DNA from: UBA11524 sp963642705
Lineage (GTDB): Bacteria; Bacillota; Clostridia; Christensenellales; Aristaeellaceae
DNA: 64,000 bases
Direction of reading: 5' to 3'
Assembly (NCBI GenBank): GCA_963642705.1
Contig: CAVIHU010000002.1
Span: 1-64,000 of the forward strand
Both the position numbers and the translations under genes were made by a program. The notes under the pieces were generated by a model. That model did not search any database. It saw only the letters and a program-made list of their open reading frames with translations, and was not told where the DNA came from. Numbering within the stretch: the stretch's first letter is position 1; each line of letters opens with the position of its first letter. Positions 1 through 8,441 of the stretch are shown here, one piece after another.

Positions 1-226
1 TAGCGAAAAACTCCAGCGCCATGCCGCAAAATCCTGCGGCGATCAGCAGCGGCAGCCGCCACGACTCCCACGAACCGTTCAGATACGCCTCTCTTGCAAA
101 CAAGCCGCTGTCACCTTGACTGATGGGAATGACACTTAAGCACAGGTCACCCACGAGCATCAGAAACGCTCCCAGTGCTCCCAGCAGCGCGTCCCGTCTG
201 TAAACTTTCAGCTCCCTGCTCTCCAT
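1..226 (-). CDS. Partial membrane protein, N-terminal part
   Basis: The gene runs off the left edge, so only the first 75 residues are visible. The start ATG at 226 is preceded by AAGGAGTG about 7 bases upstream. Two hydrophobic stretches, roughly residues 14-35 and 57-75, flank a loop containing DSGLFAREAYLNGSW, which suggests a multi-pass membrane protein. The pattern is reminiscent of small DUF6796-type membrane proteins, but that is from memory and cannot be confirmed here. An inverted repeat lies directly upstream (245-264) and could be the operator of a TetR-like regulator. Function unknown. Confidence 0.7.
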   Translation of the reverse strand, partial: MESRELKVYRRDALLGALGAFLMLVGDLCLSVIPISQGDSGLFAREAYLNGSWESWRLPLLIAAGFCGMALEFFA

Positions 227-632
227 TTTCAACACTCCTTTCGTGTTAGTTAAAGTACACTAACTGACCTGCTTTTGAAAAGCCGCATTTCTGCGGCCTT
301 TGAGTTTCTCCATAAACATGACCATTTCCGTTCTTTCCGTCACATTATATCATTGTTTTTGCGTTGCTGCAAGAGGTCAAAAAGAAATGCCATAGCGGGA
401 GCATTTTGCTGCGCCCACTCTCTGCTGTTCGGATGCCGCTGGTTTGAAGCTCTCTGTTTCCGCCCTTGCTGGCGGATTGAGCAGCGGTTGGCATTTCCTC
501 CTACGCTTTCAGTGCACGAGCTATCTCCTGCTTGGCATTAAGCAGCAAACTGAACGAAGGCATCCTCTGCAAGGTTTCCTCCAACTGCTTTTTGCTGCTT
601 TTTCCGGCGCAGGACGGATGGCCTGCCGTGCC
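227..632. other. Intergenic region, no gene supported
   Basis: Apart from the operator-like repeat at 245-264 and a short GCCGCA/TGCGGC hairpin near 282-297, nothing is supported. Short open frames exist on both strands but lack ribosome-binding sites or recognisable products. One minus-strand frame near 530-620 reads like helical protein for about 30 codons and may be a decayed remnant. Confidence 0.4.
245..264. promoter_or_regulatory. Inverted repeat, candidate operator
   Basis: GTTAGT (245-250) and ACTAAC (259-264) are perfect 6-bp arms around an 8-bp spacer, 19 bases upstream of the minus-strand start at 226. Position and form fit a dimeric repressor operator, for example of the TetR type. 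No regulator gene is visible in the window. Confidence 0.4.
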
Positions 633-2177
633 TCATTTTCGTATAATTGGTTTTCCAACCAGCCCCTCCTCGTCCAATCGAATGCCATCAAGGAGCGCCT
701 GGGGCGTGGCGCAGTTTTCGCCGAAGCGATTCGCGGCACGGATGCCGGCGAGCGAGTGAATCAGCACGGCATAGGCGGTCAGCTCCGCGATGAACTTTTC
801 ATCCGGCAGACGATGACGCTGGGCAAGCAGTGCGGTCACGATGCCGGCAAGGACGTCGCCGCTTCCGCCCTTGGCAAGGGCAGGCGTGCCGAAACGGTTG
901 ATGAAGGTGCTTTCGCCGTCGGAGATGAGCGTGCGTGCACCCTTGAGCACTACGCAGCAGCCGCACAGGTCATGCAGCTGATTGAGCGCGTCGAGCGGCT
1001 CCGCGGCGACCTGTTCCGTTGGCAGCTCCAGCAATCGCGCGGCTTCACCCGGATGAGGCGTGATGACATCATCCTCCTTGAGCGGCAGAATGCCGTCATG
1101 CGAGGAAAGCAGCGTCAGCGCGTCAGCGTCCCAGACGATGGGGCATTCTGCTTCGGCGAACACGCGCAGGAGCATCGTGACGTCCGCTGTCAGTCCGCAG
1201 CCGCAGCCGATGCAGGCAGCGTCTGCCTTGGCAAGCGCGTGACGCGTCATCAGCGCCGCCTCGGCCGTCAGCAGACCGTTGATTTCCGGCAGCGCGATGC
1301 ACGTTGCGCCGGGCGCGAGCGTCTGCAGGATCGGCAGCAGGCTTTCACGGCAGAGCAGTGTCGTCAGTCCGGCTCCGGCGCGGATGCATGCATTGGCGCA
1401 GAAGGCTGCGGCACCTGCCATGCCCTTCGAGCCGCAGAAAATGACGGCGCGTCCGCAATCGCCCTTGTGGATGGTCGGCAGACGGCGGAATGTACCGGCA
1501 AGGTCGGACGGGTTAAGCATCGTCATACCGGGAAAAACGCGGTCAAGCGCTTCGCCGACGGGCATCAGAATCGGGTGAACGGTCACATTGCCGGTGTATT
1601 CCGGTCCATGGCGCAGCAGCAATCCCTGCTTCATCCGGTGGAACGTGACGGTCTCCGCTGCACGAAGGACATCGCTGCCGAGCGGAGCGCCTGTCGTGCC
1701 GTCAAGCCCGCTGGGAATGTCGACCGCAATCACGGGAAGCGCCGGATGCTCGTTGCAGCAGCGGATGGCGTATGCCGCGTCTCCCTCGACGGCATGATTC
1801 AGCCCTGTGCCGTAGAGCGCGTCAACCGCGGCAGCATAGTCCGCCCATTCAATGTCCTCCACGGAGGAAAGCAGGCGAACGCCGTGCAGGAGCGCTAACT
1901 TGCGGTTCGTCAGCGCATCGCCGCGGACAGCGCTTGTGACCTCCCACACGTCCGCACGACCACCCTGCATCGCCCACAGGCGAGCCGCCGTGTAGCCGTC
2001 ACCGCCGTTGTTGCCCGGTCCGCAAAGAAACAGGACGTGGCTTCCGGCAGGGGCATGACGGGCGAGCGCTTGCAGAACGCCCTGTGCGGCGTGCTCCATC
2101 AGCAGAACCGCAGGAATGCCTGTTTCGGTCAGGAAGCGCGTTTCAAGGGCTTTCATATCGGCAGGTGTGATGGTCAT
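633..2177 (-). CDS. nnr: Bifunctional NAD(P)H-hydrate epimerase / ADP-dependent dehydratase
   Basis: Repairs hydrated NAD(P)H: the N-terminal YjeF_N domain (about residues 1-210) epimerises R- and S-NAD(P)HX, and the C-terminal ribokinase-like YjeF_C domain (about 220-505) dehydrates S-NAD(P)HX using ADP. Visible motifs are PGNNGGDG (54-61) and AVDIPSGLDG in the epimerase part, and GGSGDVLAGI (437-446) in the dehydratase part. The 514-residue length fits the fused form. The start at 2177 has GGAGGGTGT just upstream. It lies downstream of dnaA on the same strand, but a terminator-like hairpin sits between them, so it may have its own promoter. Confidence 0.93.
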   Translation of the reverse strand: MTITPADMKALETRFLTETGIPAVLLMEHAAQGVLQALARHAPAGSHVLFLCGPGNNGGDGYTAARLWAMQGGRADVWEVTSAVRGDALTNRKLALLHGVRLLSSVEDIEWADYAAAVDALYGTGLNHAVEGDAAYAIRCCNEHPALPVIAVDIPSGLDGTTGAPLGSDVLRAAETVTFHRMKQGLLLRHGPEYTGNVTVHPILMPVGEALDRVFPGMTMLNPSDLAGTFRRLPTIHKGDCGRAVIFCGSKGMAGAAAFCANACIRAGAGLTTLLCRESLLPILQTLAPGATCIALPEINGLLTAEAALMTRHALAKADAACIGCGCGLTADVTMLLRVFAEAECPIVWDADALTLLSSHDGILPLKEDDVITPHPGEAARLLELPTEQVAAEPLDALNQLHDLCGCCVVLKGARTLISDGESTFINRFGTPALAKGGSGDVLAGIVTALLAQRHRLPDEKFIAELTAYAVLIHSLAGIRAANRFGENCATPQALLDGIRLDEEGLVGKPIIRK

Positions 2178-2299
2178 GGGACACCCTCCTCGGACAGCGT
2201 ATTCTATGCATCAGTATACTGCTTTTTCCGGAAAAATCAAGCATCAGGAGCTATTTCTCCCTGCTTCCGGCTGTCATCCGTGGTCGGAAGCCTCTTACA

Positions 2300-2342
2300 G
2301 AAAAGGACTGTGAAGGAACGCGCTTGTTCTCCACAGCCCTGA
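2300..2342 (-). terminator. Terminator after dnaA
   Basis: On the minus strand GGGCTGTGGAGAAC pairs with GTTCCTTCACAGTCC (one G-U pair, small mismatches), followed by TTTT. It lies immediately beyond the dnaA stop. Confidence 0.6.
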
Positions 2343-2346
2343 TTGA

Positions 2347-3690
2347 TCACTTATTTTCGACAATCATTTCCTTGATGTCGTTGACAACGTTTGCCATGGA
2401 CGGATTGTCCTTCACGGCGGATGCTATCTGATTGCATCCGTGCAGCACGGTCGTATGGTCGCGGTTGCCGAACACCTGTCCGATTTGCGGCAGCGACAGG
2501 TTTGTCAGCTCGCGCGTGATGTACATGGCGATTTGACGCGGTACGGCGATTTCGCGGCGGCGCGTCGGGCGGATGAGGTCGTCCACGGTGATGGAATAAT
2601 AATTCGCGACAGTCTGCATGATGACCTGTGCGGTCACCTCTCTGCGCACCTTCTTGGCGAAGATGTCGTGGAGCGCCTCCTCGCAGAGCTGTACGGTAAT
2701 CGGGCGGTTCGTCAGCTGGGCATACGCGACAAGCCTTGTCAGGCTGCCCTCCAGCTCACGGATGTTTGATTCAACGCGCGTCGCGATGGCCTCAAACACC
2801 TCGTCATCCATCACGAGATTGTCCTGACGCGCCTTTTCACGCAGAATGGCGATTCGCGTCTCGACGTCCGGTTTCTTAACGTCGCATGTCAGACCCCACG
2901 CGAAGCGGCTCTTCAGACGATCCTCCAGACGGGCGATTTCCTGCGGCGGACGGTCGGAGGTGAGGATGATCTGCTTGCCGGCGGTGTGCAGCGTGTTGAA
3001 GGTGTGGAAGAATTCCTCCTGCGTGGATTCCTTGCCCGCGATGAACTGGATATCGTCGACCATCAGCACATCAACGCTGCGGAAACGCGTGCGGAACTGC
3101 AGATTGCGTCCCTGCTGAATGGCGGATATCAGCTCATTGGTGAAGGTTTCGCCGGGAATATACAGGATGCGCTTGCTCGGGTCATTCTCATGGATGAAGT
3201 TGCCAACAGCATGCATCAGGTGCGTCTTGCCCAGACCAACGCCGCCGTAGATGAATAGCGGATTGTAGGCATGCGCCGGGTCGGTCGCGACAGCAAGAGC
3301 CGCAGCGTGGGCAAAGCGGTTGCCGCTGCCGACAACGAACGTGTCGAACGTGTACTTCGGATTCAGAGCGACGGCACTTTCCAGAACGGTTTCCTGCTCT
3401 TCGACCGCCTGCTGTTTGAGCTTCGGACGGGAGTTGATTTCCTCTTGCGTCAGGATTTCGACATCCATCTGATGACCGGCCGCCTGGCTGAGCGCACGGA
3501 CAATCATTGAATAATAGCCGTTGTTGACCAGAAGCTTCAGGTTCTCCATCACGACGCGAACGACAAGCGTATCACCGTCAAGCAGCGCCGGCACGAGGTT
3601 GCTGCTGCCGAGCAGGGAGTTATAGACCACCACGTTGACTTCCTCGCGGAGCAGTTCGCACGTCTTCGACCAAAGAGCTTCCATGTCCAT
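2347..3690 (-). CDS. dnaA: Chromosomal replication initiator protein DnaA
   Basis: AAA+ initiator that binds DnaA boxes and opens the origin. Domain I covers about residues 1-80, followed by a short linker. Walker A GGVGLGKTH is at 149-157 and Walker B DVLMVDDIQ at 207-215. The C-terminal DNA-binding domain (about 350-447) contains IAMYITRELTNLSLPQIG and NRDHTTVLHG. The start at 3690 (MDMEALW) is chosen because GGAGG lies 10 bases upstream; the longer open frame to 3822 adds atypical sequence. The resulting 447 residues match the family. Unusually, no dnaN, recF or rpmH is adjacent: nnr lies downstream and a hypothetical gene is divergent upstream. Confidence 0.97.
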   Translation of the reverse strand: MDMEALWSKTCELLREEVNVVVYNSLLGSSNLVPALLDGDTLVVRVVMENLKLLVNNGYYSMIVRALSQAAGHQMDVEILTQEEINSRPKLKQQAVEEQETVLESAVALNPKYTFDTFVVGSGNRFAHAAALAVATDPAHAYNPLFIYGGVGLGKTHLMHAVGNFIHENDPSKRILYIPGETFTNELISAIQQGRNLQFRTRFRSVDVLMVDDIQFIAGKESTQEEFFHTFNTLHTAGKQIILTSDRPPQEIARLEDRLKSRFAWGLTCDVKKPDVETRIAILREKARQDNLVMDDEVFEAIATRVESNIRELEGSLTRLVAYAQLTNRPITVQLCEEALHDIFAKKVRREVTAQVIMQTVANYYSITVDDLIRPTRRREIAVPRQIAMYITRELTNLSLPQIGQVFGNRDHTTVLHGCNQIASAVKDNPSMANVVNDIKEMIVENK

Positions 3691-3837
3691 CAGGGGATTT
3701 CCTCCGTATTCTATGCCGGATGCAGCCGGTATGTCACTGACCGCGCCTTCGCTCTGAGGGCGAAAAAAACACACGACCGTATCACGACCGTGAGCTGCAC
3801 TGCGGTTGCCTTCGTGACTCAATTTCTTTCCTTATGT

Positions 3838-3866
3838 ATCATATCATAGCTTTCCCAAATTCGCAA
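3838..3866 (-). promoter_or_regulatory. dnaA promoter
   Basis: On the minus strand, -35 TTGCGA (3861-3866) and -10 TATGAT (3838-3843) are separated by 17 bp, giving a 5' untranslated region of about 140 nt before the dnaA start at 3690. Confidence 0.55.
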
Positions 3867-3948
3867 GCACCCCATTTTGCCCGATTTCCTGCATGAATGG
3901 GCGAAAACGTGCCATCCGCGGAACAAAATCTTGTAGACAGGAAAAAAG

Positions 3949-3957
3949 TTGTCCACA
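3949..3957 (+). promoter_or_regulatory. DnaA box 1
   Basis: TTGTCCACA, one mismatch to TTATCCACA. Confidence 0.6.
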
Positions 3958-3963
3958 ATCACC

Positions 3964-3972
3964 TGTGGATAA
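3964..3972 (-). promoter_or_regulatory. DnaA box 2
   Basis: TGTGGATAA on plus is a perfect TTATCCACA box on minus, facing box 1. Confidence 0.7.
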
Positions 3973-4122
3973 CATTTGCTCGGTTGCATATTTATGCATC
4001 AAACATGCATATTCCTTTGGGACGCAGCCGCAAAAAAAATCTCGAATTTGAAAACAAGGGATTTTTGCCTCCCATGTCGAAAAAGAATGCAGGAAAGTGG
4101 TCCGCATGAAGGGGGAGGCTCT

Positions 4123-4578
4123 ATGGCCATCGCGATTTCAATGGCGCGCGTTCGGCAACTGCTTAGCGGTCGAATCGGCACGGAAATGGCAAATTCCATC
4201 GTGTCCAGCAACGTTGCTTCGCTGCTGCGCCAATACCGCGCGGGCGATGATTTGACGGAGTTGGCGCAGTCGCTGCGGGACGTGCTGTTCCATGACCTGT
4301 ATAAGCGTTTGGGACCGCGCATGAATGTCACGCTGCCGGATGGACAAAGCACACGCATCCGCATGGAAGAGCTGCCTGTGCTGGCAGATGACCTGCTCGG
4401 CGTGCTGTTCGAGGCGCTCGGCACGGCGGGCATGCCGAAGGAGATGCTCATGTCCTTCGCCATGCAGTCCGGCAGCCTCTGCGCGATGCGGACACTGCTG
4501 AATCTCTATCCGCTCAGCGAGCCGGAACATGTGCTGCTGGAGCGAATCGTGCGTGAAAATACAGAATCTGCCGAATAA
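4123..4578 (+). CDS. Hypothetical protein, 151 residues
   Basis: A soluble, largely helical-looking protein without signal peptide or membrane segment; not recognised. The start ATG at 4123 follows GGGGGAGG (4111-4118); upstream in-frame codons reach into the presumed origin and are ignored. It contains several Met and Leu-rich helices and an internal EELPVLADDLLGVLFEALG segment. It is the first plus-strand gene right of the DnaA boxes and ends 13 bp before the metal-binding protein gene, so they may be co-transcribed. No function is proposed. Confidence 0.75.
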   Translation: MAIAISMARVRQLLSGRIGTEMANSIVSSNVASLLRQYRAGDDLTELAQSLRDVLFHDLYKRLGPRMNVTLPDGQSTRIRMEELPVLADDLLGVLFEALGTAGMPKEMLMSFAMQSGSLCAMRTLLNLYPLSEPEHVLLERIVRENTESAE

Positions 4579-4591
4579 GGGAGTAATCATC

Positions 4592-5515
4592 ATGAAGAAA
4601 AAGCTGTTTGCCGCGATGCTGGCGCTGCTGCTTCTGCCGGCAATCGCCATGGCGGAAACGGTCGTCACCTCGTTTTACCCGATTTATCTGTTTGCATTGA
4701 ACCTGACCGACGGCATTGACGGACTGACTGTCCGCAACCTTGCTGCGCCGAATACAGGCTGTCTGCATGATTATCAGCTGTCCACCGGCGACATGAAGGT
4801 GCTGAACAGGGCGGACGTGTTTCTGATTAACGGAGCAGGCATGGAAAGCTACCTGACGCGCGTCATGGAGACGTTCCCGAAGCTGTCCGTGGTCGATGCG
4901 TCGGCCGGCATTACGCTGCTGTCTGAGGATGGCATGGATGAAATCATTGATAATGGGGAGGAACATACGGGCGAGGCAAATGCCCATATCTGGCTCGACG
5001 CGCGGAATGCTGTCGCCATGGTGAATAACCTTGCTGCCGGACTTGCGGATGCCATGCCGCAGTTCGCCGACCGGATCGAAGGCAACCGCACCGCCTATGT
5101 CGAACGCCTGACCGCGCTCGATGAGGAGCTCAAAGCCGGACTGGCGGATGTGCCCAATAAGGACATCGTCACCTTTCACGAGGCATTTCCGTACTTTGCG
5201 CGCGCGTATGGGCTGAATGTCGCTGCTGTCGTCAATCATGAGCCGGGCGATGCCATTTCGCCGGCAACGCTTGCACAGCTTGTCGAAACCGTTCGCAGGC
5301 TGGGCAATCCGCCGCTGTTTGTCGAGCCGCAGTACGATGATATGGCGGCAGAAACGCTTTCTCGTGAAACGGGTGCGACGGTCTATACGCTTGACCCGGT
5401 CGTGACGGGACCTGAAACGGATATTCCGCTGACGTACTATGAGGACAAGATGCGCGAAAATATGCAGACGCTGCTGACTGCACTGACGTCCGATTCCGGT
5501 TCAGAAGGAGAATGA
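4592..5515 (+). CDS. Zinc/manganese-type ABC transporter substrate-binding protein
   Basis: Cluster A-I (ZnuA/TroA-like) metal-binding protein of 307 residues. A signal peptide (residues 1 to about 22) ends in AMA/E, so Sec signal peptidase I processing is likely; there is no Cys for lipid anchoring, which is unusual for a Gram-positive SBP. Candidate metal ligands are the His in GCLHDYQ, the His in NAHIWLD, the His in TFHEAFPYF and a C-terminal acidic residue in EPQYDDM. The typical acidic/His loop is short (GEEHTGEANAH). The start at 4592 follows AGGGAG. No permease or ATPase gene is adjacent; surE follows after 1 base. Confidence 0.85.
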   Translation: MKKKLFAAMLALLLLPAIAMAETVVTSFYPIYLFALNLTDGIDGLTVRNLAAPNTGCLHDYQLSTGDMKVLNRADVFLINGAGMESYLTRVMETFPKLSVVDASAGITLLSEDGMDEIIDNGEEHTGEANAHIWLDARNAVAMVNNLAAGLADAMPQFADRIEGNRTAYVERLTALDEELKAGLADVPNKDIVTFHEAFPYFARAYGLNVAAVVNHEPGDAISPATLAQLVETVRRLGNPPLFVEPQYDDMAAETLSRETGATVYTLDPVVTGPETDIPLTYYEDKMRENMQTLLTALTSDSGSEGE

Positions 5516-5516
5516 T

Positions 5517-6260
5517 ATGCATTTCCTGATTGTGAATGACGATGGCATCAGCAGCCCGTTTCTGCCTGTGATGGTGCATGCTTGCGCGAAAGCCGGTCAT
5601 TGCGTGACCGTCTGCGTGCCCGAAACCCAGCAAAGCGGCAAGGCGCATGCCTACACCATCGAGAAGCCTATCCTCGGCAGGCGGGTCGATATGCCCGAAA
5701 CTGACGAGGCATGGGTGCTTGAGGGCACGCCGGCGGATTGCTGCCGAATCGCCCTGATGAGCATCGCCAAGGATGTTCACGCCGTCATCAGCGGTATTAA
5801 TGTCGGATACAACACCGGCATGGCTGTCTATGTGTCCGGCACGGTCGGCGCGGCGCGCGAGGCGGTATTCCAGCAGAAGCCTGGTGTTGCCGTGTCCGCC
5901 GAAAAGCAGACCCCGACTGATACGCTCGAATTTCTGGCGGACTGGGCGGTTGAAATGACGGAGAAGCTCGTGCTCCGCGGCGCACCGCCGATGACCGTTT
6001 GCAACCTGAACGCACCGCCGATTCCTGCCGCTGCCCTCAAGGACAAGGTGCTTAGTCCGCTGAACCGCGCACCGTACAAGGACAGCTACGAGCGCCGCGT
6101 CAGCCCGCGTCATCAGACGTACTTCTGGCTGTCGCCCCTGGCGCAGGAGCCGCCGTTTCCCGGTACGGATCAGGCATATCTTGATGACGGGCATCCGACA
6201 TGCACCTTCCTGACGATTGACGGTTCAGACCAGTCTGAATTTACGTCGTACCTCGTCTGA
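5517..6260 (+). CDS. surE: 5'-nucleotidase SurE
   Basis: Metal-dependent survival protein that dephosphorylates nucleoside 5'- and 3'-monophosphates. Family motifs are clear: VNDDGISSP near the N-terminus (metal-binding Asp pair), SGINVGYNTG and SGTVGAAREAV in the middle. The length of 247 residues is typical. The ATG lies one base after the preceding stop, with GAAGGAG inside the end of the upstream gene, so translation is probably coupled to the metal-binding protein gene. Confidence 0.94.
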   Translation: MHFLIVNDDGISSPFLPVMVHACAKAGHCVTVCVPETQQSGKAHAYTIEKPILGRRVDMPETDEAWVLEGTPADCCRIALMSIAKDVHAVISGINVGYNTGMAVYVSGTVGAAREAVFQQKPGVAVSAEKQTPTDTLEFLADWAVEMTEKLVLRGAPPMTVCNLNAPPIPAAALKDKVLSPLNRAPYKDSYERRVSPRHQTYFWLSPLAQEPPFPGTDQAYLDDGHPTCTFLTIDGSDQSEFTSYLV

Positions 6261-6305
6261 GGCGGAATACGCGGAACCTGCATGAAAATGCGCTCAACGC
6301 CATCG

Positions 6306-6392
6306 CGAAACGGGTCAAGGGACGAAGTCCCCTGCGGAGTCCAGAGGCGGTGTCTCCGGTAGGGTTTTGGGCAAAGTCCCAACCAAGAGGGC
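6306..6392. repeat. Dispersed intergenic repeat, family A copy 1
   Basis: Begins CGGGTCAAGGGACGAAGTCC and ends TTTTGGGCAAAGTCCCAACC. A related copy lies at 31744-31820 in another intergenic region, sharing CGGGTCAAGGGA, the following self-complementary GGAnnTCCC core and the terminal TTTGGGnnnnnCCCAACC. No coding role is apparent. Confidence 0.5.
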
Positions 6393-6404
6393 GCAGTCAA
6401 TAAG

Positions 6405-6436
6405 AGCAGATGTTCATGCCGAGCATCTGCTTTTTT
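6405..6436 (+). terminator. Terminator after surE
   Basis: AGCAGATG (6405-6412) pairs with CATCTGCT (6424-6431), followed by TTTTTT. Confidence 0.85.
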
Positions 6437-6584
6437 ACCCATGATTGATTTCCTTTGCTGCAGGGATTTCGCCTTGCTGCGAACGCCTGATGGGGCGCTG
6501 CAACAAATATCACAAAGGGTGCCGTCTCTTGACCGTTTTCGCAGATAAATCGGTCAAAAATATGAACGTTTTTCCGAGAAATGA

Positions 6585-6613
6585 TTGCAATGTCCGTTAA
6601 TTCACGTTATAAT
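6585..6613 (+). promoter_or_regulatory. fhs promoter
   Basis: -35 TTGCAA (6585-6590), 17-bp spacer, -10 TATAAT (6608-6613). The rest of 6437-6584 is AT-rich with no gene. Confidence 0.7.
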
Positions 6614-6647
6614 GATGGATGTACATTCATCTGAAGGAGAGAATTCT

Positions 6648-8318
6648 ATGCCATCGGATCTTGAAATCGCGCAGGCGGCGACACCGAAAAAAATCCGGGA
6701 TGTCGCAGATAAAGCAGGCATTCCCGAACGCGCGCTCAGCCCCTACGGCTCCTATATCGCGAAGGTCGATCCGCAACAGCTCAATGAAACGAATCATCAC
6801 GCGAAACTGATTCTTGTCACCGCTATCAATCCGACCCCCGCCGGCGAGGGCAAAACGACCGTTTCTGTCGGGCTTGCAGACGGCATGACGAAAATCGGCA
6901 GGAAGGCAATGCTTGCGCTTCGGGAACCGTCGCTTGGACCCGTTTTCGGCATGAAGGGCGGTGCAGCTGGCGGCGGCTACGCGCAGGTGCTGCCCATGGA
7001 GCAGATCAACCTGCACTTCACGGGCGACCTGCATGCCATCACTGCGGCGAACAACCTGCTTGCAGCGATGGTCGATAACCATATTCAGCAGGGCAATAAG
7101 CTCGGCATTGACCCGCGTCAGGTGACGTGGCGGCGCTGCCTCGACGTGAACGACCGCCAGCTGCGCAGCATTGTCAGCGGATTGGGCGGAAAGCCGAACG
7201 GTACGCCGCGCGAGGACGGCTTTGACATCACCGCGGCGAGCGAGGTCATGGCTGTTTTCTGCCTCGCGAAGGATCTGCAGGATCTGAAGGCACGCCTTTC
7301 CCGGCTGCAGGTGGCACGCACGTATGCAGGCACGCCCGTTACGGCGGGCGACCTCCACGCGGCAGGCGCGATGACGGCGCTGCTGCGCGATGCGCTTCAG
7401 CCGAATCTTGTCCAGACGATTGACGGCACGCCTTGTCTCATGCACGGAGGTCCCTTCGCCAACATCGCGCACGGCTGCAATTCCGTCATCGCCACGACGA
7501 CTGCCATGCGTCTGGCGGATTATGTCGTCACGGAGGCAGGCTTCGGTGCTGATCTTGGCGCGGAGAAATTCATTGACATCAAGTGCCGCATGAGCGGACT
7601 GTGGCCTGATGCAGTCGTGCTTGTCGCGACGGTACGCGCATTGAAGTCACACGGCGGTTGTCCGAAGGATGCGCTTTCGCAGGAGAACCTCGATGCGCTC
7701 GAGAAGGGTCTGCCGAATCTGCTCAGCCACATCGACCATATCCGCAATGTCTGGAAGCGCCCTGTCGTAGTCGCCATCAACCGCTTCTCCGGCGACACCG
7801 AGTCGGAAATGGCGATGATTCGCAGCGCCTGCGAGGCGAAGAATACCCCCGTGTCCCTCTGCGAAGGCTGGGCAAAGGGCGGCGAGGGCGTGAAGGAGCT
7901 GGCTGCACTCGTCTGCGAGCTGGTTGACCACGCGGAAAAGGCTGCACCCTCCTACACGTATGAATCGAATCAGCCGCTGCAGGACAAGATCGCCGCTGTC
8001 GCTACGCGCATCTACGGCGCATCGGATGTCGTGTTCGGCGCGGGTGTGCTCAAGCAGCTCGAAAAGCTTGAGAGCGAAGGCTGGGGTGACTGCCCGGTCT
8101 GCATTGCCAAGACGCAGTATTCCTTCTCCGACAACCCGAAGGCACTTGGTGCACCGAGCGGTCACACGCTTCACATCCGTCAGGTTCGCCTGAATGCAGG
8201 CGCAGGCTTCGTCGTCGCGTTCGCCGGTGACATCATTGCGATGCCCGGTCTGCCGAAGATTCCCGCTGCCGAGAACATTGATGTCGATGAGCGCGGTGAA
8301 ATTGTCGGTCTGTTCTGA
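6648..8318 (+). CDS. fhs: Formate-tetrahydrofolate ligase
   Basis: ATP-dependent formation of 10-formyl-THF from formate and THF, feeding purine synthesis and C1 metabolism and, in acetogens, the methyl branch of the Wood-Ljungdahl pathway. The 556-residue length is typical. TPAGEGKTTVSVGL is the P-loop, followed by EPSLGPVFGMKGGAAGGG and INLHFTGD, all family signatures. The start at 6648 is set by AAGGAG at 6634-6639; upstream in-frame ATGs overlap the promoter. The gene appears monocistronic, with its own promoter and terminator. Nothing else of the Wood-Ljungdahl pathway is in the window, so acetogenesis cannot be inferred. Confidence 0.97.
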   Translation: MPSDLEIAQAATPKKIRDVADKAGIPERALSPYGSYIAKVDPQQLNETNHHAKLILVTAINPTPAGEGKTTVSVGLADGMTKIGRKAMLALREPSLGPVFGMKGGAAGGGYAQVLPMEQINLHFTGDLHAITAANNLLAAMVDNHIQQGNKLGIDPRQVTWRRCLDVNDRQLRSIVSGLGGKPNGTPREDGFDITAASEVMAVFCLAKDLQDLKARLSRLQVARTYAGTPVTAGDLHAAGAMTALLRDALQPNLVQTIDGTPCLMHGGPFANIAHGCNSVIATTTAMRLADYVVTEAGFGADLGAEKFIDIKCRMSGLWPDAVVLVATVRALKSHGGCPKDALSQENLDALEKGLPNLLSHIDHIRNVWKRPVVVAINRFSGDTESEMAMIRSACEAKNTPVSLCEGWAKGGEGVKELAALVCELVDHAEKAAPSYTYESNQPLQDKIAAVATRIYGASDVVFGAGVLKQLEKLESEGWGDCPVCIAKTQYSFSDNPKALGAPSGHTLHIRQVRLNAGAGFVVAFAGDIIAMPGLPKIPAAENIDVDERGEIVGLF

Positions 8319-8331
8319 TTTTCAACCCATC

Positions 8332-8366
8332 AGCACCGTGCGGACACCTTCTGCACGGTGCTTTTG
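8332..8366 (+). terminator. Terminator after fhs
   Basis: AGCACCGTGC and GCACGGTGCT form a perfect stem followed by TTTTGTTG. Confidence 0.85.
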
Positions 8367-8441
8367 TTGTAGTGGGAACAATCCACCGTTTTTTGTCGTT
8401 ATAGAATTCGTAAAGAAATCAGGCAAAGGAGTAAAAATGCC

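Larger units (their letters stand above)
3867..4122. other. Candidate replication origin / DnaA-box region
   Basis: This stretch between dnaA and the divergent gene at 4123 holds two DnaA boxes. TTGTCCACA (3949-3957, plus) and TGTGGATAA (3964-3972, the complement of TTATCCACA) are opposed and about 15 bp apart. They are followed by AT-rich sequence with repeated TGCAT elements (3983-4012) and an A-rich run near 4031-4040. Coding orientation changes from minus to plus exactly here. Both facts suit oriC, but two boxes alone could also serve dnaA autoregulation. Confidence 0.5.

Noticed and set aside
444..1898. Long plus-strand open frame over the nnr gene
   Set aside because: The minus-strand frame encodes a complete, motif-rich NnrE/NnrD protein; the plus frame is its shadow.
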